From Erythrobacter sp. HKB08 (GTDB lineage Bacteria > Pseudomonadota > Alphaproteobacteria > Sphingomonadales > Sphingomonadaceae): a DNA stretch of 64,000 nt. Location of the stretch: positions 1,471,501-1,535,500 of the forward strand of contig NZ_CP035310.1 in the NCBI RefSeq assembly GCF_004114695.1, given 5' to 3'. The notes beneath the pieces were generated by a model. It was not told the DNA's origin and searched no databases. It was given only the letters and a program-made list of their open reading frames with translations. A program made the translations under genes and the position numbers. Shown here piece after piece: positions 36,373 through 45,265 of this stretch. Every line of letters starts with the position of its first letter. Within the stretch, counting starts at the first letter, position 1.

Positions 36373-36828
36373 TCAGTAACCCTTCAGATCGAGACGACCC
36401 TGCTCGTAGGCGAGGCGGCAGTCTGTCGCATCGTGCTTCACGTCTTCTTCGAGCAGCGGCGTGCTGGTCATGCCCGGACCTTCGAAGCGCATGTCGTCGC
36501 ACTCGCCGTCGTTTGCCCACTGGCCGTTGTCGTCGCCCCAGATGATCATGCTCGAATCGCGGACCGAGGAAGGACCGTCTCCGCGATAGGTCAGGCGGCC
36601 TTGTTCGTAGGCCACGCGGCAATCGGTCGCATCGTGCCCGATATCGCTTTCGAGCAGCGGGGTATCGGTCATGCCTGCGCCTTCGAAGCGCATATCGTCG
36701 CATTCGCCGTCGCGCGCGAAGATGCTCTCGTCATCGCCGAAGTCGAAATCCTGCGCGCTAACCGGAACCGGTGCGCACAGCGCAATGGCGATAAAGCAAG
36801 AGCCCAGTCTGCGGATCGGCAATTTCAC
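36373..36828 (-). CDS. Secreted protein with a tandemly duplicated Cys-containing unit
   Basis: 151 residues, unrecognised. A signal peptide ends near residue 25 (PVSAQD). Two near-identical units follow, residues 31-83 and 98-150: each has DGECDDMRFEG, then TPLLE, HDATDCR and AYEQGRL. Each unit carries two Cys (43 and 70; 110 and 137), probably a disulfide, and clusters of Asp that could bind metal. The copies differ at about a dozen positions, so the duplication is not recent but is well conserved. It is convergent with the NDUFS4-like gene. Confidence 0.8.
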   Translation of the reverse strand: MKLPIRRLGSCFIAIALCAPVPVSAQDFDFGDDESIFARDGECDDMRFEGAGMTDTPLLESDIGHDATDCRVAYEQGRLTYRGDGPSSVRDSSMIIWGDDNGQWANDGECDDMRFEGPGMTSTPLLEEDVKHDATDCRLAYEQGRLDLKGY

Positions 36829-36899
36829 GAAAATCTCCTCCCTGTCTGAAGCGGTCTAACGCGCGGGGAATGAATGGGCAATTGACCGGATCTTGGCGG

Positions 36900-36928
36900 T
36901 TGATTTTGCCGCGAAGCGTCGCCATATG
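36900..36928 (+). promoter_or_regulatory. Candidate promoter of the SRP RNA gene
   Basis: TTGATT at 36900-36905 and CATATG at 36923-36928 are 17 bases apart. The next 7-8 bases lead to the predicted 5' end of the RNA at 36936, the right distance for a sigma-70 start site. The -10 match is weak. Confidence 0.5.
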
Positions 36929-36935
36929 GCGCGCC

Positions 36936-37022
36936 GGGTGTCAGGTGGACGTTTGCGTCCGCTCACCGGGTCAGGTCCGGAAGGAAGCAGCCCAGGTGGA
37001 TTGCGGCGGGTCGCCTGGCACC
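36936..37022 (+). ncRNA. ffs: Signal recognition particle RNA (4.5S, bacterial small type)
   Basis: The apical Ffh-binding domain is unmistakable: GGTCAGGTCCGGAAGGAAGC followed by AGCC, with its GGAA tetraloop. The ends GGTGTCAGGTG and CGCCTGGCACC pair over 11 bases, including G-U pairs, closing the hairpin; TTTT follows at 37023-37026. The exact ends may differ by a few bases. It lies 74 bases upstream of dnaX, the usual ffs-dnaX-ybaB neighbourhood. Confidence 0.93.
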
Positions 37023-37095
37023 TTTTCATTTCTCTGCCCAATTTTCCGTCCGCCTCCGCGATGACAAACGCTGCGCCAGCGCCTAGCTAGGTTGC

Positions 37096-38886
37096 ATGGG
37101 TGATTCACCGGACACTGCAGACGACCTTCCCTGGAAGACCGAGGAAGAGGACAACGCTCCGAGCGCTGCCGAACTCGAGGCTGCCGGCCAGTCCGCCATG
37201 TTCGGCGCTCCCGATGATACTCCGGCTCCCGCACCCGCTCCCGCTCCAGCGGCAGATGCACCGAAGGCAGAGGGCAACCAGCCTTACCGCGTGCTTGCGC
37301 GCAAATACCGCCCGCAGACGTTCAGCGAGCTTGTCGGCCAGGAGCCGATGGTTCGCACGCTCGCCAATGCGATCGAGCGCGATCGGCTGGCGCATGCCTT
37401 CCTGATGACCGGCGTGCGCGGGGTCGGGAAGACCTCGACCGCGCGCCTCATTGCAAAAGCGCTCAACTGCATCGGGCCCGACGGGCAGGGCGGTCCGACG
37501 ATCGATCCCTGCGGCGTGTGCGAGCCGTGCACCGCGATCGCGGAAGGCCGCCATATCGACGTGATCGAGATGGACGCCGCGAGCCATACCGGTGTCGACG
37601 ACGTGCGCGAGATCATCGAGGCGGTACGCTATGCGGCGGTCTCGGCGCGCTACAAGATCTACATCATCGACGAGGTCCACATGCTCAGCCGCAACGCCTT
37701 CAACGCGTTGCTCAAGACGCTGGAAGAGCCGCCGGCGCATGTGAAGTTCCTCTTCGCCACCACCGAGGTCGACAAACTGCCGGTCACGGTGCTCAGCCGC
37801 ACCCAGCGCTTCGACCTGCGCCGCATCCCGATGGACCTGCTGCACAAGCATTTCGCCTGGGTGTGCGAGCAGGAGCAGGTCGAGGCCGAGGACGAGGCGC
37901 TGCATATCATCGCCGCTGCGGCCGAAGGCTCGGCCCGCGATGGCCTCTCGATTCTCGACCAGGCGATTGCCCATGCCGACCTCGATGCGGAAGGCAAGGT
38001 AACCGCGGCGCGGGTACGCGACATGCTCGGCCTAGCCGACAAGAGCGCGCAGCGTCGTCTTCTGGGTTTCATACTCGACGGCGATGCGAAAAGCCTGCTC
38101 GGCGCGATTGCCGACCAGTACGCGCTCGGCGTCGAGCCGCTTGCGCTGATGCGCTCGCAGATGGACCTCGTGCATCGCATTACCGTTGCCCAGATCGGCG
38201 GCGGCGAAGTCGATGCTCCGAGCGAGGAAGAGCGCGCGGCGCTCGGCGAATGGGCGCAGCGCCTGACGGCCGGACAGCTCCACCGCCTGTGGCAGCTGCT
38301 GCTCAAGGGCTATGACGAGGTTCGCCAGGCGCCCGACCCGCTCGCAAGCGCGCAAATGGCGCTGCTGCGCGTGCTGCATGCAGCCGACATGCCCGATCCG
38401 GGCAAGCTGGCGAAGAAGCTCGAACATCTTGCCGAAACGGGCGTTGCTCCCGCCTCGGCAGGCGGCGGCACGGCCGCATCCTCCGGCCCGACGGCCAAGA
38501 TCGACTGGAAGGAACTGGTCGACCAGCTCGACCATGCCGGTTACATGCGCGTCGCCCAGATCATGCGCGACTGGCTGCGGGTCGAAACGCTCGAAGACGG
38601 AAAGCTCGCTTTCGCGCTGGTCGACGGCTTCGTCGAAGACCCGACCTCCGATATCCGCGATGCGCTGCTGCGCCTCACCGGCAACCGCTGGGATGTCGAG
38701 AAGCTCGCAAGCGGCGGCTCGCCTTCGCTGCGCGAGCTCGAGGAGGTCGCGAAAGCCGATGCGCAGGCCAGGATGCGCGCGCACCCGATGGTCGAGGCAG
38801 CCTTTGCCGCCTTCCCGGGTGCCGAACTGGTAGAAGACGACAATTCCCCCGCTTCGGGCGACCGCGCCTGGAGCAAAAGAGCCTAA
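37096..38886 (+). CDS. dnaX: DNA polymerase III subunit gamma/tau
   Basis: 596 residues. Clamp loader motor subunit: after a ~55-residue Ala/Pro-rich N-terminal extension come RVLARKYRPQTFSELVGQ, Walker A GVRGVGKTS, a four-Cys zinc module (in CIGPDGQGG ... CGVCEPC), IIDEVHMLS and LLKTLEEPP, with the sensor SRTQRFDLRR. The C-terminal tau region begins after residue ~380. No slippery A-rich frameshift site was obvious, so a separate gamma form is not predicted. Confidence 0.96.
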   Translation: MGDSPDTADDLPWKTEEEDNAPSAAELEAAGQSAMFGAPDDTPAPAPAPAPAADAPKAEGNQPYRVLARKYRPQTFSELVGQEPMVRTLANAIERDRLAHAFLMTGVRGVGKTSTARLIAKALNCIGPDGQGGPTIDPCGVCEPCTAIAEGRHIDVIEMDAASHTGVDDVREIIEAVRYAAVSARYKIYIIDEVHMLSRNAFNALLKTLEEPPAHVKFLFATTEVDKLPVTVLSRTQRFDLRRIPMDLLHKHFAWVCEQEQVEAEDEALHIIAAAAEGSARDGLSILDQAIAHADLDAEGKVTAARVRDMLGLADKSAQRRLLGFILDGDAKSLLGAIADQYALGVEPLALMRSQMDLVHRITVAQIGGGEVDAPSEEERAALGEWAQRLTAGQLHRLWQLLLKGYDEVRQAPDPLASAQMALLRVLHAADMPDPGKLAKKLEHLAETGVAPASAGGGTAASSGPTAKIDWKELVDQLDHAGYMRVAQIMRDWLRVETLEDGKLAFALVDGFVEDPTSDIRDALLRLTGNRWDVEKLASGGSPSLRELEEVAKADAQARMRAHPMVEAAFAAFPGAELVEDDNSPASGDRAWSKRA

Positions 38887-38895
38887 GGTGATGCA

Positions 38896-39237
38896 ATGAA
38901 ATCGATGGAAGAAATGATCCAGGCTGCCCAGAAGGCCGCCGAGTCGATCCAGACCCAGATGAACGACATGCAGGCGAAGCTCGACGCGCTCGAGGTCGAA
39001 GGCCAGTCGGGCGGCGGCCTCGTGAAGGTACGCGCGACCGCGAAGGGCCGCATCCTCGGCGTAACGATCGACGACAGCCTGATGAAGCCGGAAGAAAAGC
39101 AGATGGTCGAAGACCTTGTGACTGCCGCGTTCAACGACGCGCGCGACAAGGCCGACCGCCTCTCGAACGAGGAAATGAAGAAGATCCAGGGCGGCATGGG
39201 CCTGCCGCCGGGCTTCAATCTTCCGGGTATGGGTTGA
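38896..39237 (+). CDS. Nucleoid-associated protein, YbaB/EbfC family
   Basis: 113 residues with N-terminal helix MEEMIQAAQKAAESIQTQM, central GGGLVKVRATAKGRILGVTID and the VEDLVTAAFNDARDKADRLS helix. It forms dimers that bind DNA. It follows dnaX by 9 bases. recR, which often comes next, is absent here. Confidence 0.96.
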   Translation: MKSMEEMIQAAQKAAESIQTQMNDMQAKLDALEVEGQSGGGLVKVRATAKGRILGVTIDDSLMKPEEKQMVEDLVTAAFNDARDKADRLSNEEMKKIQGGMGLPPGFNLPGMG

Positions 39238-39287
39238 TCGCGATCGGCGTGCTAAAGCGCGGCTGAGGACATTTTGAGGAGAGTGCC

Positions 39288-40082
39288 ATGGCTACCGTGT
39301 TGAACGACAATCCCGCCGGTTCGGATGCCGATATCCGCGCGCAGGTGTCGGATGAGGAATGGGCGGTCCGCGTCGACCTTGCCGCCGCATACCGGCTGGT
39401 TGCGCTGTATGGCTGGGACGACCTGATCTTCACGCACCTTTCCGCGCGCGTGCCGGGGCCGGAGCACCACTTCCTCATCAACCCCTACGACATGATGTTC
39501 GAGGAGATCACCGCCTCGAGCCTCGTGAAGATCGACGTCGAAGGACAGCCGGTTATTCCGAGCCCGCACCCGGTCAATCCGGCGGGCTTCACGATCCACT
39601 CCGCGCTGCACATGAACTGCGAGGATGCGCATTCGGTCATGCACCTGCACACTCCGGCAGGGCAGGCGGTCAGCGCCATGTCCGAAGGCCTGATGGAGCA
39701 CACGCAGACCGGCATGATCGCGCGTCACGACATCGCCTATCACGAGTATGAAGGCATCGCGACGGACCTCGAAGAGCGCGAGCGGCTGGTCGAGGACATG
39801 GGCGACCACCACGTCATGATCCTGCGCAACCACGGTACGCTGGCGATCGGCAAGACCGTGGGCGAGTGCTTCCTGCGGCTCTATTTCCTCGAGCGGGCCT
39901 GCGATGCGCAGGTCAAGATGCTGAGCGCGGGGCGCGAGAACCTGCATAATCCGCCGCAGGGCACGCCCGAAAAGGTCCGCTCGCAGACGCCGGCGGACGG
40001 CATGGCGATGGTTGCAAACGGGCTCGCCTGGCCGGCCCTGCTGCGCAAGCTCGACCGGATCGACCCGAGCTTCCGCGACTGA
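39288..40082 (+). CDS. Class II aldolase/adducin family protein
   Basis: 264 residues. The zinc site is suggested by HLHTPAG (His-x-His) and RNHGTLAIG (third His), in the order of fuculose-phosphate aldolase. N-terminal AAAYRLVALYGWDDLIFTHLSARVPG is characteristic. A catalytic acid equivalent is not certain, and many family members lack aldolase activity, so the substrate is unassigned. GAGGAGAGTGCC precedes the ATG. It is not an obvious functional partner of ybaB. Confidence 0.9.
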   Translation: MATVLNDNPAGSDADIRAQVSDEEWAVRVDLAAAYRLVALYGWDDLIFTHLSARVPGPEHHFLINPYDMMFEEITASSLVKIDVEGQPVIPSPHPVNPAGFTIHSALHMNCEDAHSVMHLHTPAGQAVSAMSEGLMEHTQTGMIARHDIAYHEYEGIATDLEERERLVEDMGDHHVMILRNHGTLAIGKTVGECFLRLYFLERACDAQVKMLSAGRENLHNPPQGTPEKVRSQTPADGMAMVANGLAWPALLRKLDRIDPSFRD

Positions 40083-40085
40083 TCG

Positions 40086-40520
40086 TCAGACGGCTTTGCG
40101 CCCGAAGACCGGGCGCTGCGGCTGCGGCTCGGCGGGCTTTGGCTCGACCGGCTGCACCGCGCCGCTGTCGCGCTTTGCCATGTAATTGCGCAGTGCCGCG
40201 TCGGGATCGAATCCGCCCGGCGCCTGCGGTGCATTGGCGACGACCGGGTCCTTGCGGCTTGCAGGACGAGCGGCGCGCGTGGCAGCGCGCATTTCTTCGC
40301 GAACGTCGTCCGGCTTGTTCCCGAATTGCGCCTCGACCGCGCGCCAGGCACCGCGTCCTCCCTTGAAGAAGCTGAACAGCGCAAAGAGCAGCAGCGCGAG
40401 AGCAGTGAGGTAAAACGGCAGCCGCTCTGCAGGCGAGCTGCCGAAGTCCCCGATCCCTTCGATCAGGTTCGATACGACAAGTGCGACGAAGCCGAGAAAT
40501 ATCCAGCCGAAATAATGCAT
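40086..40520 (-). CDS. Small membrane protein of unknown function
   Basis: About 144 residues. Two N-terminal hydrophobic helices (YFGWIFLGFVALVVSNLI and LPFYLTALALLLFALFSFF) are followed by a cytoplasmic, Arg/Ala-rich region and a Pro-rich tail (VEPKPAEPQPQRP). No catalytic motif is seen. ATG at 40520 is chosen because GGGGGACGCA lies upstream. Convergent with the aldolase gene by 3 bases. Confidence 0.7.
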   Translation of the reverse strand: MHYFGWIFLGFVALVVSNLIEGIGDFGSSPAERLPFYLTALALLLFALFSFFKGGRGAWRAVEAQFGNKPDDVREEMRAATRAARPASRKDPVVANAPQAPGGFDPDAALRNYMAKRDSGAVQPVEPKPAEPQPQRPVFGRKAV

Positions 40521-40604
40521 TGCGTCCCCCAAAATCCCGGCAGGTGATAGTAAACCGGGTTTAAGGAATAGTTGCGACGCTTTTCTTCGCCGTGACTTGC
40601 GGGA

Positions 40605-41189
40605 TCAGTCTTCGGCCTCGTCGCGCCGTGCGGACAGCAGCTTCTGTTCTTCGGCATGGCGGCTCATCGAAATGACGTGATCGACGCCCTCGACCGTGAT
40701 GGCGATCGTGCCTTCCTCGGTCGTCTCGATGTAGCCCTTCGACTTCAGGTACCAGCTGTGGAACTCGAACTCCTCGTATGAGCAGTCGGCGATTTCCTGC
40801 ACCGCGAAGGGGCCGACGCCGGGGTTGCCCGCGTGCTCGCGCCGACGCTTGTAGAGCACGTTGAGGATCTTTTCGTGGACGTCGGCATCCGCCAGCGCCT
40901 CGCGATCGTCGAGCGGCGGGGTTTCGATGCCGTGATACGGGTTGGGCTGGGCGATCTCGTCGTAGCCATGCAGCTTGTCGTAGGCCGCGCGCTTCTCCGG
41001 ATTGCGCAGCACGCTGTAGGCCTGCGTTATCTCGGTGAATTTCTCGACATCAGCCGTGGCACTGTGGTCGGGATGGAAACGCTGGGCGAGATGGCGGTAG
41101 GCCTTCTCCAGCACTTCTGCATCGCAGCCCGGGGCCACTTGGAGAATGGCGTAATAATCCTCGGTCGGTCGGCTCGCGTCCACCTTCAC
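40605..41189 (-). CDS. J-domain protein with C-terminal helical/winged-helix-like region
   Basis: 194 residues. The J domain (residues 10-75) has DYYAILQVAPGCDAEVLEKAYRHLAQRFHPD with the HPD that stimulates DnaK. It lacks the Gly/Phe and zinc regions of true DnaJ. Residues 95-185 form a helical unit (VHEKILNVLYKRRR, EIADCSYEEFEFHSWYLKSKGYIE) followed by a strand-like IAITVEGVDHV, resembling a winged helix. It is divergent from lon, which fits a shared proteostasis role. GAGGACGTGAAG precedes the ATG. Confidence 0.88.
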   Translation of the reverse strand: MKVDASRPTEDYYAILQVAPGCDAEVLEKAYRHLAQRFHPDHSATADVEKFTEITQAYSVLRNPEKRAAYDKLHGYDEIAQPNPYHGIETPPLDDREALADADVHEKILNVLYKRRREHAGNPGVGPFAVQEIADCSYEEFEFHSWYLKSKGYIETTEEGTIAITVEGVDHVISMSRHAEEQKLLSARRDEAED

Positions 41190-41395
41190 GTCCTCATCGG
41201 TGCCGGGAATTTTCTGTTATTTTTGAGCGGCGGTTTGAAAGATTACCGCGACCGTTGACTGAATCATCTAAGAAAACGCCTGCCTTGTCGACCCATTTTC
41301 GCCGCTGTCGCACCTGAATACCGGGCGCTCCCGCGTCCACAGCTACGCAGGTGCTGCATATTGCAGTGCGGCGGGGCGCTACCCATATTCGCCCC

Positions 41396-43783
41396 ATGAG
41401 TCATTTTCCCCTTCTTCCCCTGCGCGATATCGTCGTGTTCCCCGGTATGGTCGTCCCGCTGTTCGTCGGTCGGGACAAGTCGGTCGCTGCCCTCGAAGCG
41501 GCGATGGAATCGTCGAAAGACATCTTCCTTCTCGCCCAGCTCGACCCGGGCTGCGACGACCCGGCGCGCGACGATCTCTACGATGTTGGCGTGGTTGCGC
41601 AGGTGCTGCAGATGCTCAAGCTGCCCGACGGCACCGTCCGCGTGTTGGTCGAAGGCCAGTCGCGCGCGCAGCTCGAACAGCTCAAGCCCGATGGCGAACT
41701 CGTCGTCGCGGAAGTCTCGCTGATCGAGGAGCAGACCGCTTCTGGCAGCGAAGTGACCGCGATGATGCGCTCGGTGGTCGACCACTTCAAGGACTACGCC
41801 AAGCTCAACAAGAAGCTGGGCGACGATGCCGCCGAAGACCTCGGCGAGCTCGACGATGCCGGTTCGCTGGCCGACGCCGTGGCCGCTGCGATCAATGCCA
41901 AGGTTTCCGACAAGCAGGCGCTGCTGACCGAACCGAACCCGCTCAAGCGGCTCGAGATGGTCATGTCCTTCATGGAAGGCGAGCTTTCCGTCCTGCAGGT
42001 CGAAAAGAAGATCCGCGGCCGCGTGAAGCGTCAGATGGAAAAGACGCAGCGCGAGTATTACCTCAACGAACAGCTCAAGGCGATCCAGTCGGAGCTGGGC
42101 GGCGGCGACGACGACAACGAAATCGCCGAGCTGCAGCAGAAGATCGAGAGCCTCAAGCTGTCGAAGGAAGCGAAGGCCAAGGCCGAGACGGAACTGAAGA
42201 AGCTCAAGGGCATGCAACCGATGAGCGCCGAGGCGACCGTCGTGCGCAATTACCTCGACGTCCTGCTCGGACTGCCGTGGGGCAAGAAATCGAAGCTCAA
42301 GAAGGATATCGCGAAGGCGCAGGAAGTGCTCGACGCGGATCACTACGGGCTGGAAAAGGTCAAGGACCGGATCATCGAATATCTCGCCGTGCAGGCGCGG
42401 ACCAACAAGCTAAAGGGGCCGATCCTGTGCCTCGTCGGCCCGCCCGGCGTCGGCAAGACCTCGCTCGGTAAGTCGATCGCGAAGGCGACGGGGCGCGAGT
42501 TCATCCGCCAGAGCCTCGGCGGCGTGCGTGACGAAGCGGAAATCCGCGGTCACCGCCGGACCTATATCGGCTCGCTTCCGGGCAAGATCGTCACCAACCT
42601 CAAGAAGGCCGGCAAGAGCAATCCGCTCTTCCTCCTCGACGAGATCGACAAGCTCGGCCAGGATTTCCGCGGCGATCCCGCTTCGGCCCTGCTGGAGGTG
42701 CTCGACCCGGAACAGAACAGCAAGTTCCAGGACCACTATCTCGAACTCGATATCGACCTTTCCGACATCATGTTCGTGACCACCGCGAACAGCCTCAACC
42801 TGCCGCAGCCGCTGCTCGACCGGATGGAGATCATCCGCCTCGAAGGCTATACGGAGGACGAGAAGGTCGAGATCGCCAAGCGTCACCTGATTGCCAAGCA
42901 GGTCGAGGCGCATGGCCTCAAGGACGGCGAGTTCACGCTGACCGAAGAGGGCCTGCGCGACCTCATCCGCTACTACACCCGCGAGGCGGGCGTGCGCACG
43001 CTCGAGCGCGAGATCGCCAAGCTGTGCCGCAAGTCGCTGCGCAAGATTCTCGAGAAGGAAACTGACAGCGTGACCATCACGCCGGAGAACCTCTCGGACT
43101 TCGCCGGCGTGCGGAAATTCAAGCACGGCATGTCCGACGACGAGGCGCAGGTCGGGGCGGTTACCGGCCTTGCCTGGACCGAAGTCGGCGGCGAACTGCT
43201 GACGATCGAAAGCGTCACCACGCCGGGCAAGGGCGAGGTCAAGACGACCGGCAAGCTCGGCGACGTGATGAACGAAAGCGTCGCGGCCGCCTTCAGCTTC
43301 GTGAAGGCGCGGGCCCCTGCCTATGGCATCAAGCCCAGCATCTTCCAGCGCAAGAACATCCATATCCACCTGCCCGAAGGCGCGGTGCCGAAGGATGGTC
43401 CGAGCGCGGGCGTCGGCATGGTCACCTCGATCGTCTCGGCGCTGACCGGTATCGCGGTGCAGCCCGATGTTGCCATGACCGGCGAGGTCACGCTGCGTGG
43501 CCGCGTGCTGGCGATCGGAGGGCTGAAGGAAAAGCTGCTCGCGGCGCTGCGCGGCGGGATCAAGACGGTCCTCATTCCGGAAGAGAATGTGAAGGACCTC
43601 GCCGAAATCCCCGCGAATGTGACCGAGGGTCTCGAGATCGTTCCGGTGAGCCACGTCGACCAGGTGCTCGAACGCGCGCTGACCGCGATCCCTGCGCCGA
43701 TCGAATGGACCGAGGCCGACGACCTGGCGAGCCAGCCCTCCGGTCCCGGTTCGGCCGGAAGCATTCCGCCGACCGCGCACTGA
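41396..43783 (+). CDS. lon: ATP-dependent protease Lon
   Basis: 795 residues, the usual length. The substrate-recognition domain opens LPLLPLRDIVVFPGMVVPL; a coiled-coil follows; the AAA+ module has Walker A GPPGVGKTS, Walker B FLLDEIDKL and sensor TTANSLNLP. The protease domain has the Ser-Lys dyad Ser670 (KDGPSAGVGM) and Lys713 (GGLKEKLLAA). It is followed 231 bases on by hupB, a common order. A heat-shock promoter was looked for but not found convincingly. Confidence 0.98.
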   Translation: MSHFPLLPLRDIVVFPGMVVPLFVGRDKSVAALEAAMESSKDIFLLAQLDPGCDDPARDDLYDVGVVAQVLQMLKLPDGTVRVLVEGQSRAQLEQLKPDGELVVAEVSLIEEQTASGSEVTAMMRSVVDHFKDYAKLNKKLGDDAAEDLGELDDAGSLADAVAAAINAKVSDKQALLTEPNPLKRLEMVMSFMEGELSVLQVEKKIRGRVKRQMEKTQREYYLNEQLKAIQSELGGGDDDNEIAELQQKIESLKLSKEAKAKAETELKKLKGMQPMSAEATVVRNYLDVLLGLPWGKKSKLKKDIAKAQEVLDADHYGLEKVKDRIIEYLAVQARTNKLKGPILCLVGPPGVGKTSLGKSIAKATGREFIRQSLGGVRDEAEIRGHRRTYIGSLPGKIVTNLKKAGKSNPLFLLDEIDKLGQDFRGDPASALLEVLDPEQNSKFQDHYLELDIDLSDIMFVTTANSLNLPQPLLDRMEIIRLEGYTEDEKVEIAKRHLIAKQVEAHGLKDGEFTLTEEGLRDLIRYYTREAGVRTLEREIAKLCRKSLRKILEKETDSVTITPENLSDFAGVRKFKHGMSDDEAQVGAVTGLAWTEVGGELLTIESVTTPGKGEVKTTGKLGDVMNESVAAAFSFVKARAPAYGIKPSIFQRKNIHIHLPEGAVPKDGPSAGVGMVTSIVSALTGIAVQPDVAMTGEVTLRGRVLAIGGLKEKLLAALRGGIKTVLIPEENVKDLAEIPANVTEGLEIVPVSHVDQVLERALTAIPAPIEWTEADDLASQPSGPGSAGSIPPTAH

Positions 43784-43917
43784 TCCGCTGTGATCCTCTG
43801 ACCAGGCGGCGCAAGCGATTGCGTCGGGAAACTTTACGATTGTTAGGTTGCGCGTCTCGGTTCGTCGCAAAACCGCTCACCTTGTCGGAAATGGCAGCTT
43901 TCCGCTGCGGAATGGCT

Positions 43918-43946
43918 TTGACAGCGGGTGCAAACTCCCCTTGTAT
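43918..43946 (+). promoter_or_regulatory. Candidate promoter of hupB
   Basis: A consensus TTGACA at 43918-43923 and TTGTAT at 43941-43946 are exactly 17 bases apart, in the lon-hupB gap and 69 bases before the hupB ATG. It indicates that hupB can be transcribed independently of lon. Confidence 0.6.
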
Positions 43947-44014
43947 CGGCGGCCTTGCCGGAGCCGATTCACAAGGCTCCGAAGCCACAACAATTCTCAA
44001 GGGGGTTTTGCAGA

Positions 44015-44287
44015 ATGAACAAGAACGACCTGATCGGCGCTGTCGCGGAAGCCAGCGGCCTTTCCAAGAGCGACGCGGCGAGCGCAGTCGAAGGCGTTTT
44101 CGACTCGATCACCACCGCTCTGTCGAAGGGCGACGAAGTGCGACTGGTCGGGTTCGGCACGTTCTCGGTTGCCAAGCGCAAGGCTTCGACCGGTCGCAAT
44201 CCGCGTACCGGCGAGCCGATGACGATCAAGGCTTCCAATCAGCCGAAGTTCAAGGCCGGCAAGGGCCTGAAGGACGCCGTGAACTAA
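44015..44287 (+). CDS. hupB: HU family DNA-binding protein
   Basis: 90 residues, the full HU length. It opens MNKNDLIGAVAEASGLSKSDA, then has GFGTFSVAKRKASTGRNPRTGE, the beta arm with its conserved RNP tip that intercalates DNA, and ends KAGKGLKDAVN. It compacts and bends DNA. GGGGG upstream of AGAATG is the ribosome site. A terminator follows at 44328. Confidence 0.97.
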   Translation: MNKNDLIGAVAEASGLSKSDAASAVEGVFDSITTALSKGDEVRLVGFGTFSVAKRKASTGRNPRTGEPMTIKASNQPKFKAGKGLKDAVN

Positions 44288-44327
44288 GCCAGATCTGGCT
44301 TTCCGGCCGGGTGGAGCCGGAAATGGA

Positions 44328-44368
44328 AACGCCGCGCTGACCAATAGGTCGCGCGGCGTTTTCCTTTT
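44328..44368 (+). terminator. Rho-independent terminator after hupB
   Basis: AACGCCGCGC (44328-44337) pairs exactly with GCGCGGCGTT (44351-44360), and the 13-base loop itself contains GACC/GGTC. TTCCTTTT follows. It lies 40 bases after the hupB stop. Confidence 0.88.
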
Positions 44369-44410
44369 GGGGCATAGCGCCCCTACCGGTCAGAAAGCAC
44401 CCCTTCCTCG

Positions 44411-45238
44411 TCAGAAGCGGATCAGCGCCTGCGGAGCTTCCGTCTGCGCCGGGGTGACGCGCCATGCGAGCACGCGCATGCCGCCGTCGATCGCCGGGCC
44501 TTCTTCGGTATTGTTGGTCAGGATCTCGCCATCGGTCCGGATGCGGAACGTCCCGTCGAGCGTGACGACGGGCGGGGCAGGGGGCGCATCGCCTTCGGCC
44601 TGATCGCCCTCGGCCTCACCCATGGATGCCATCGCACCCATCATGCCGAGGTTGCTCGAATTGCCGTCGTTGCGGAAACCGGGAGCCGACACGCGGACGG
44701 TCGAATCCTTGCGCACCACCATGGTGACGAAGGCGACCGGCATCGGCATGTCCTCGACCAGCGGGAACAGGAAGTCGCGGTCCGCGCGCCCGTCGATGCG
44801 GTAGTCGATCTCGAACACGCCGTTGCCCTTGTGCACGACCGAGTTCCAGCCCTTCTGCTTGGAGAGCTTTTCGACAAAGCGCGCTATGCTTTCCTCATCG
44901 CCTGCATTCATGCCCGGTGCCATGGCGGAGAACATCGCCATCATCTGCTGGTTCTCGGCCCTGTTCGCCGCGCGCTGCTGCTCGGTTTCCTCGGGCGTGC
45001 AGTCCCTCGGTTCGCCCGCATCGTCGGTGCACTGGCCGGTGAAGTCCTGATCCTCCGCCTCCATCGCACCTTCCATCAGGTTGCTCATCCCGATGGCCTG
45101 GATCTCGCCCTGGTAGGTGTAGGAGAAGCGGCCGTCCTTGAGCACGGTCAGCTCGGAATCGAACTTGCCGGGCACGAGGAAGCAGCTGGTGAGCAACAGG
45201 CTCGCGCAGGCTGCCGCGATGATCTTGAATGGCTTCAT
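44411..45238 (-). CDS. Lipoprotein of unknown function
   Basis: 275 residues, unrecognised. Lipobox LTSC at Cys19. The mature part begins with short beta strands KFDSELTVLKDGRFSYTYQGE, followed by a helical insert with Met- and Gln-rich sequence (QQMMAMFSAMAPGM), and ends with an extended Pro-flanked region and strands (VTLDGTFRIRTDGEIL). Cys in GQCTDD and RDCTPE may form a disulfide. It is probably an outer-membrane-anchored, periplasm-facing protein. Convergent with hupB. Confidence 0.75.
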   Translation of the reverse strand: MKPFKIIAAACASLLLTSCFLVPGKFDSELTVLKDGRFSYTYQGEIQAIGMSNLMEGAMEAEDQDFTGQCTDDAGEPRDCTPEETEQQRAANRAENQQMMAMFSAMAPGMNAGDEESIARFVEKLSKQKGWNSVVHKGNGVFEIDYRIDGRADRDFLFPLVEDMPMPVAFVTMVVRKDSTVRVSAPGFRNDGNSSNLGMMGAMASMGEAEGDQAEGDAPPAPPVVTLDGTFRIRTDGEILTNNTEEGPAIDGGMRVLAWRVTPAQTEAPQALIRF

Positions 45239-45265
45239 GTCGTTTGTCCCCCCAGTCGAATTCGT

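Noticed and set aside
41190-41395. A heat-shock (sigma-32) promoter for lon
   Set aside because: A CTTG and a CCAT-like element occur but the spacing is far too short, and no other good pair was found.
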